A DNA stretch of 64,000 bases from Pomacea canaliculata (lineage: Eukaryota; Mollusca; Gastropoda; Architaenioglossa; Ampullariidae): positions 17,350,725 to 17,414,724 of the forward strand of contig NC_037593.1 in assembly GCF_003073045.1 (NCBI RefSeq), read 5' to 3'. Made by a program: the position numbers and the translations under genes. This document shows, one piece after another, positions 60,801-64,000 of this stretch. The notes under the pieces are model-generated. The model saw nothing but the letters and a program-made list of their open reading frames with translations, did no database searches and was not told the origin of the DNA. Every line of letters starts with the position of its first letter. Positions within the stretch are counted from its first letter, which is position 1.

Positions 60801-62100
60801 AGTCAGCATAAAAGATGGAACCACAGCTCATCTCAAATTGTACATAACTATTAGACAGCGCTGTACAGTCTTCAGCTATTTTATTTGCGCCATACAGTTA
60901 GACATTATGCAAATGACAGAGAAACTGCGGCATTTTTTTCAATCTGGTGCTGGTTCTGTTCACTATGAGCACCTGGGGCTGTAGTTATGAAGTGAGGGCA
61001 AGTCGTTGTCCTGGGTGACCGGGGAAATCAAAAGTAAGCATCTTGGAATTACAAAGCAGCGATCTTTGGATATTTCTTTGCTACCCTATCCCTGATCATC
61101 TTTCCCACTTTTATAATATGGCCCCAAGGGTAAAGCAGCATCCACAGGGTCAGGACACTGTTTTTGTAACAAAACGCTTGCTTATGATTGCCCTGTGTTG
61201 CTGTTACGAAACAACTTCGTAACTACAACCCCTCTAGTCTGTGCCGGTTGGGTTTTCCATGTATGATTTTTTTGTTTTACCATTTTTGTCTCATTCTCAC
61301 TCTAGTCACTTCAGTACCATGGAAGAGATTAGAGGATGTAAAGAATGTACTGTTATCCTTGCCAGTACTGTGTTGCATTCATCTGTAGCACCCCAGAAAT
61401 CTGTCCAGCTTGTACCACTGTGCAGCCTTTGGAGCAGAACTTGATAGCTTGATGTGCTGTACATAAGCAATATTGCAGCACTGCTGTGCATCTGTAGAAA
61501 CATGATCTGTAAGAATATTGTGCCTGTGATTTGACCTTTTTTGTGTAAAAATTTCACCTATGATGACATCCACAGATTTGTTTGCCTGCTTTGTAGCCAA
61601 GGGATTGTGAACCTGGATTTGAGGGGGGAAAAGATTTTAAACTGTCCTATATTTCATTATTCAATGTGTTTTTCTTTTCATTCCATATCCGTTACCCTAT
61701 ATGTGTAGTTCACAGCTAGAGCCATTTGTTCACACTCTTACTTCTCATTCATTTAATGAGTGCTACCCCTGACTTGTACACAAACAGGACCAGAAATAAA
61801 CTTGATATGCAAGGTAATCAACACAGGGTGGGCCTTTCTAGCCAAAAAAAGCAACGTCTGTGACAAGGGGCTTCACACTTTTTGGTGGGATGTCGGCAAT
61901 CTGGAGTCAGCCGAAGTATTTTGTGTTAGAAGGAAAAAAAAGTTAGGGAAAGATTTATTCATAATTAGATATGCTGGCTGGCTGAGAAAAACCATAGCTT
62001 GAACACAAGCATTTGCCCTGGAGCCCAATGGTGGATCCCATAACTGAGCTGTCACTGTGGTGTCACAGCTGTACAGACATGCACACTAGACCAAAACAAC
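57805..62100 (+). other. PI4KB 3'UTR and downstream spacer
   Basis: The 3'UTR of PI4KB starts here, with an AATAAA at 57924-57929 and further signals near 59153 and 61796. A pure A run at about 59201-59219 is followed by GGGGGG. A 130-codon frame at 60592-60984 has no family resemblance and is treated as chance. No gene was recognised. Confidence 0.45.
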
Positions 62101-64000
62101 CAACAACAAAAATCTGAATTAAAGAAATGAATATATTAAAAAATGATTACATATAAAAACACATGATGGTAAATAGCCTGCCATTATATAACCTTTTTAT
62201 ACGTGGTAAAAGCCCTTGATAAAAGTCCACACATAGCACGTGGGCTTGTCAGGTCCAGAGCTCCACCAAAGAACCATGATACAGTCTTTCACATCCCCTC
62301 TTGAAATCGGGTTAAACCCAGTGCACCAGCCAGCGAAGAACACAAAAAGATAACCGAATATATTAAAAAAAAAAAAATGTTTCATGCGAAAAATGTACAC
62401 AATTTATCAGTCTGGTCAGGACTGGAGAAAACGGTCAGGTTATTGTCCCGTCACAGCCAAGCAGCAAAAATTTCTCTTTTAATCTTATTTTTCAACATTT
62501 ACATGAGTGGAGGAGCTCCTCTGACGCTGCCCTTACAGCAAAGAGACACACGTACTCCCACACAACTTGCCATCCGCTCACACTTTCCGTTCACATTCAA
62601 CAAACATTTTTAAAAATAGGTTTGCGACACGTGGGATGTTTCACAGCAGTTGCTAGAGCCTGGAAATAGCTGCTTAGGAACGAGGAAGACAGGCTGGATG
62701 AAGAAGACACTCCATACCGTCTTCTGGTGACATCTGCTCAAGACCATGTAGGGTCAACAGCTTGACGTTCTGCTGACCTCACAGCACTTAGCCCCGAGGG
62801 CAGACATACTTCAGATGCTTGTAGTTCATCCAGATGTTAGGATGCCATCGATTTCACTCCGAGATTTGCTGCGATGCGTTCGCGAATCTGCTCGTCTCTG
62901 GTGTATGGTGCTCACTGGATGGTTGTGGGTGCAGTGTGGTGCTTCCAGATGAGGACGTGCATCTGCATGTGTGAAAGAGACCAATGAGAACTTCCTCAAA
63001 CTTAAAAACTGTGTGGAATAGATTGATTGCAGGCTGATTAAAACAAAAGGTTTTAGGTGCTGCATTGTCACCATGGCGTGTGTGAGGGAGAGAAACTGTT
63101 ACATAAAACTCTTCACAGGGAAGAGCAGGTTCTGCACAGCCCACAGTGCAAAGAGGCCATCCATGGAGGTGTCACAGTCTTGATTGATGCAAACCGAAAA
63201 TAGTGCATTTGTTCACTTAACAGAGAACACCAAGGGCATATGATATTCCCCCGACCACACCTTTATATATCAAAAGGAAAGATAGTTTACACGCAGCTGT
63301 CTTCATTTCCCCCAAGACGTGGCAGCTCTGTACACCCGCTCTCTTGCTCCCCTTCCCCACCAGCTGCTAGTTCTTTCGTTGCCACCCTGTCATGTAGCAG
63401 AATTGAACCCCGGGTGACGGGAATTCATACGCTTCGTGTCTTTGTCAGGGAAATAACGTGAATTATAAAGGATTTTACTCTGAGCTCTTCATTACAACGG
63501 GGAATCGGTTTGCAAGTTGATAACGGAGAACAGAGCTGGTTAGGAAGGTCAAAGGGCTGAGTAGGTATGGGGGATGAGAAATAGCAAGTTGTGGTAAATC
63601 TCCATTTGCTGACGTGGGTCACGATAATTTGTCACTGACGACAACACAAAGGACGGAGATAATAAAGGAATTATCCATGGTGTTAGACATCTCGGGACGA
63701 TATTGCGTTTTTATGGATGTGCGCACCACGTGTTGTCTACTTTTTAATATCTGTTGTCACACGGATCTGTCGCGTAGACTTGTGCTGGTTACCCGACACC
63801 TTGTGAAAAATAAGGTCGGGTGGAGACCGGAGTGGGTGGGGCAGAGGACCGATGACTAGACAGGAGCCAAGAAACCGCAGAGACATGTTCGCTCCCTGAA
63901 CACACCTCGCAAGCAGGAAGCACAGGGACATGAACAGTCCCTAAGGACAAATGACAACTTAAAGCATGCGAACAATAATTTTTAAAAAATCCAATTGTAT
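62101..64000. other. Intergenic right end of the window
   Basis: No firm gene. Base composition becomes more balanced after about 62500, which might mark the edge of a next gene. A short minus-strand exon-like piece at 62897-62837 is described in findings. No tRNA, rRNA or repeat family was recognised. Confidence 0.35.

Noticed and set aside
60592-60984. Open frame of 130 codons downstream of PI4KB
   Set aside because: It lies in 3'UTR-like sequence, has no splice context and resembles no family. A length of this order is expected by chance in such a long stretch.
63395-63425. GGGGTTCAATTCTGC on the minus strand, like a tRNA B box
   Set aside because: No matching A box or cloverleaf could be built around it, so neither a tRNA nor a SINE is called.

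Overview
This is a stretch of animal nuclear DNA: AT-rich, with short exons split by GT-AG introns, long intergenic spacers, microsatellites, SINEs and DNA transposons. Protein similarity to bilaterian families, together with a SINE whose 3' end recalls those of molluscs, suggests a lophotrochozoan and probably a gastropod mollusc. The taxon is an inference; no species-specific marker was recognised.

Layout. Positions 1-2221 (+) hold the 3' end of an L1CAM/neuroglian-like immunoglobulin adhesion protein. Positions 4441-7789 (-) hold a complete six-exon N6AMT1/HEMK2 methyltransferase. Positions 10847-11746 (-) hold SLC25A51, the mitochondrial NAD+ carrier, with an uninterrupted coding region. 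It lies head to head with a five-exon Rab20-like GTPase at 13601-16346 (+), with a compact, probably bidirectional promoter near 13480-13600. About 8.8 kb without a recognised gene follows. Positions 25213-29821 (-) hold six exons of a tetraspanin whose last short exon was not found. Positions 30.5-44.3 kb are gene-poor, with a 2.3-kb hAT element and tandem duplications. Positions 47793-57804 (+) hold a complete 14-exon PI4KB, with a likely non-coding first exon near 44.4 kb. The remaining 6 kb is 3'UTR-like and intergenic.

Mobile DNA. Two hAT elements have perfect 8-bp target duplications (24396-24887 and 36779-39077). A tRNA-derived SINE is present in three copies, one with a perfect 15-bp target duplication in a Rab20 intron. 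A small fold-back element sits in N6AMT1 intron 1.

The genes do not form a pathway. Rab20, PI4KB, the tetraspanin and the L1-like protein act in membrane identity, trafficking or adhesion, SLC25A51 supplies NAD+ to mitochondria, and N6AMT1 modifies translation release factor eRF1. No new multi-gene system was seen. The most unusual items are the L1-like protein with a cysteine-free Ig domain next to its membrane segment, the candidate coding-like exons upstream of SLC25A51, and the intact-ended transposons.
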